Shown here: positions 5,765 through 5,933 of the stretch, piece after piece | How the letters are laid out: each line of letters opens with the position of its first letter | How positions within the stretch are numbered: position 1 is the stretch's first letter | Assembly (NCBI GenBank): GCA_947478535.1 | Contig: CANJXD010000375.1 | Location: 1 to 5,933, forward strand | DNA: 5,933 nt | Direction of reading: 5' to 3' | Source of the DNA: Acetobacteraceae bacterium | GTDB lineage: Bacteria > Pseudomonadota > Alphaproteobacteria > Acetobacterales > Acetobacteraceae | Translations under genes and position numbers: made by a program | The notes under the pieces: model-generated | What the model saw: the letters and a program-made list of their open reading frames with translations, nothing else | Databases searched by the model: none | Told to the model about the DNA's origin: nothing

Positions 5765-5933
5765 TCAGGGCAGCAGCAGCGCGACGCCCGTGGCGACCGG
5801 CGCGGCCACCACGACGAGGGCCGCGATGCGCAGCGGCAGGACGCCGATGCGAGCGAGGCCGTGCGACAGGCGGGCGCGCAGCAGCCTCACCTCCGCCGGC
5901 GCTTTCCTCGTCTCACCCGGCCCTGTCGGCTGC
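5765..5933 (-). CDS. 3' end of an unidentified gene with a C-terminal hydrophobic segment
   Basis: The last 55 codons of a minus-strand reading frame that runs off the right edge; its stop is TGA at 5767-5765. It is the only minus-strand frame open to the edge. The visible part is a Pro/Glu/Arg/Lys-rich stretch, then a basic amphipathic region (VRLLRARLSHGLARIG), then a likely membrane segment (about residues 36-54, RIAALVVVAAPVATGVALLL) with the protein ending directly after it. A basic side followed by a C-terminal transmembrane helix fits a tail-anchored or inner-membrane protein, and next to manC a polysaccharide-assembly membrane protein would be plausible, but no family can be named. 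The gap to manC is 101 nt. A start inside the window (GTG at 5890) is possible but lacks a properly spaced ribosome binding site. Confidence 0.45.
   Translation of the reverse strand, partial: QPTGPGETRKAPAEVRLLRARLSHGLARIGVLPLRIAALVVVAAPVATGVALLLP

Overview
This window is very GC-rich, with strong G/C preference at third codon positions. The proteins look alphaproteobacterial, and I would guess Acetobacteraceae (Roseomonas-like). That guess rests on the style of the ManC, the TPR-glycosyltransferase and the PurD, as remembered family features rather than a search.

Layout, left to right. (1) Positions 3-440 (+) hold the last third of purD, a de novo purine synthesis enzyme cut by the window edge. 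(2) After only 15 nt, a TetR-family regulator lies convergently on the minus strand (456-1067). (3) An AT-rich divergent intergenic region (1068-1227) holds two abutting perfect inverted repeats that look like operators, then a strong GC hairpin just ahead of a ribosome binding site. (4) Two small plus-strand genes follow: an unrecognised 95-aa protein (1228-1515) and a 142-aa protein with a STAS/SpoIIAA-like pattern (1596-2024). They are separated by an 80-nt gap carrying a 17-bp tandem duplication. (5) The 142-aa gene overlaps tail-to-tail by 26 nt with a minus-strand polysaccharide pair: manC (5663-4218, bifunctional mannose-1-phosphate guanylyltransferase/mannose-6-phosphate isomerase), then 35 nt later a 727-aa TPR-GT-B glycosyltransferase with an extra C-terminal domain (4182-1999). 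(6) Upstream of manC is a possible weak terminator and the 3' end of another minus-strand gene, ending in a hydrophobic segment and running off the right edge.

How the genes may work together. ManC would make GDP-mannose, the activated donor for mannose-, fucose- or rhamnose-type sugars in surface polysaccharide, and the downstream glycosyltransferase could use it or a derived donor. The TetR gene and the two small plus-strand genes look like a separate module: the regulator probably controls itself and the divergent pair through the shared palindromic region. The function of that pair is unknown. I see no mobile element, CRISPR array, tRNA or rRNA. The least explained part is the control region with its two small genes; nothing here proves a new system.
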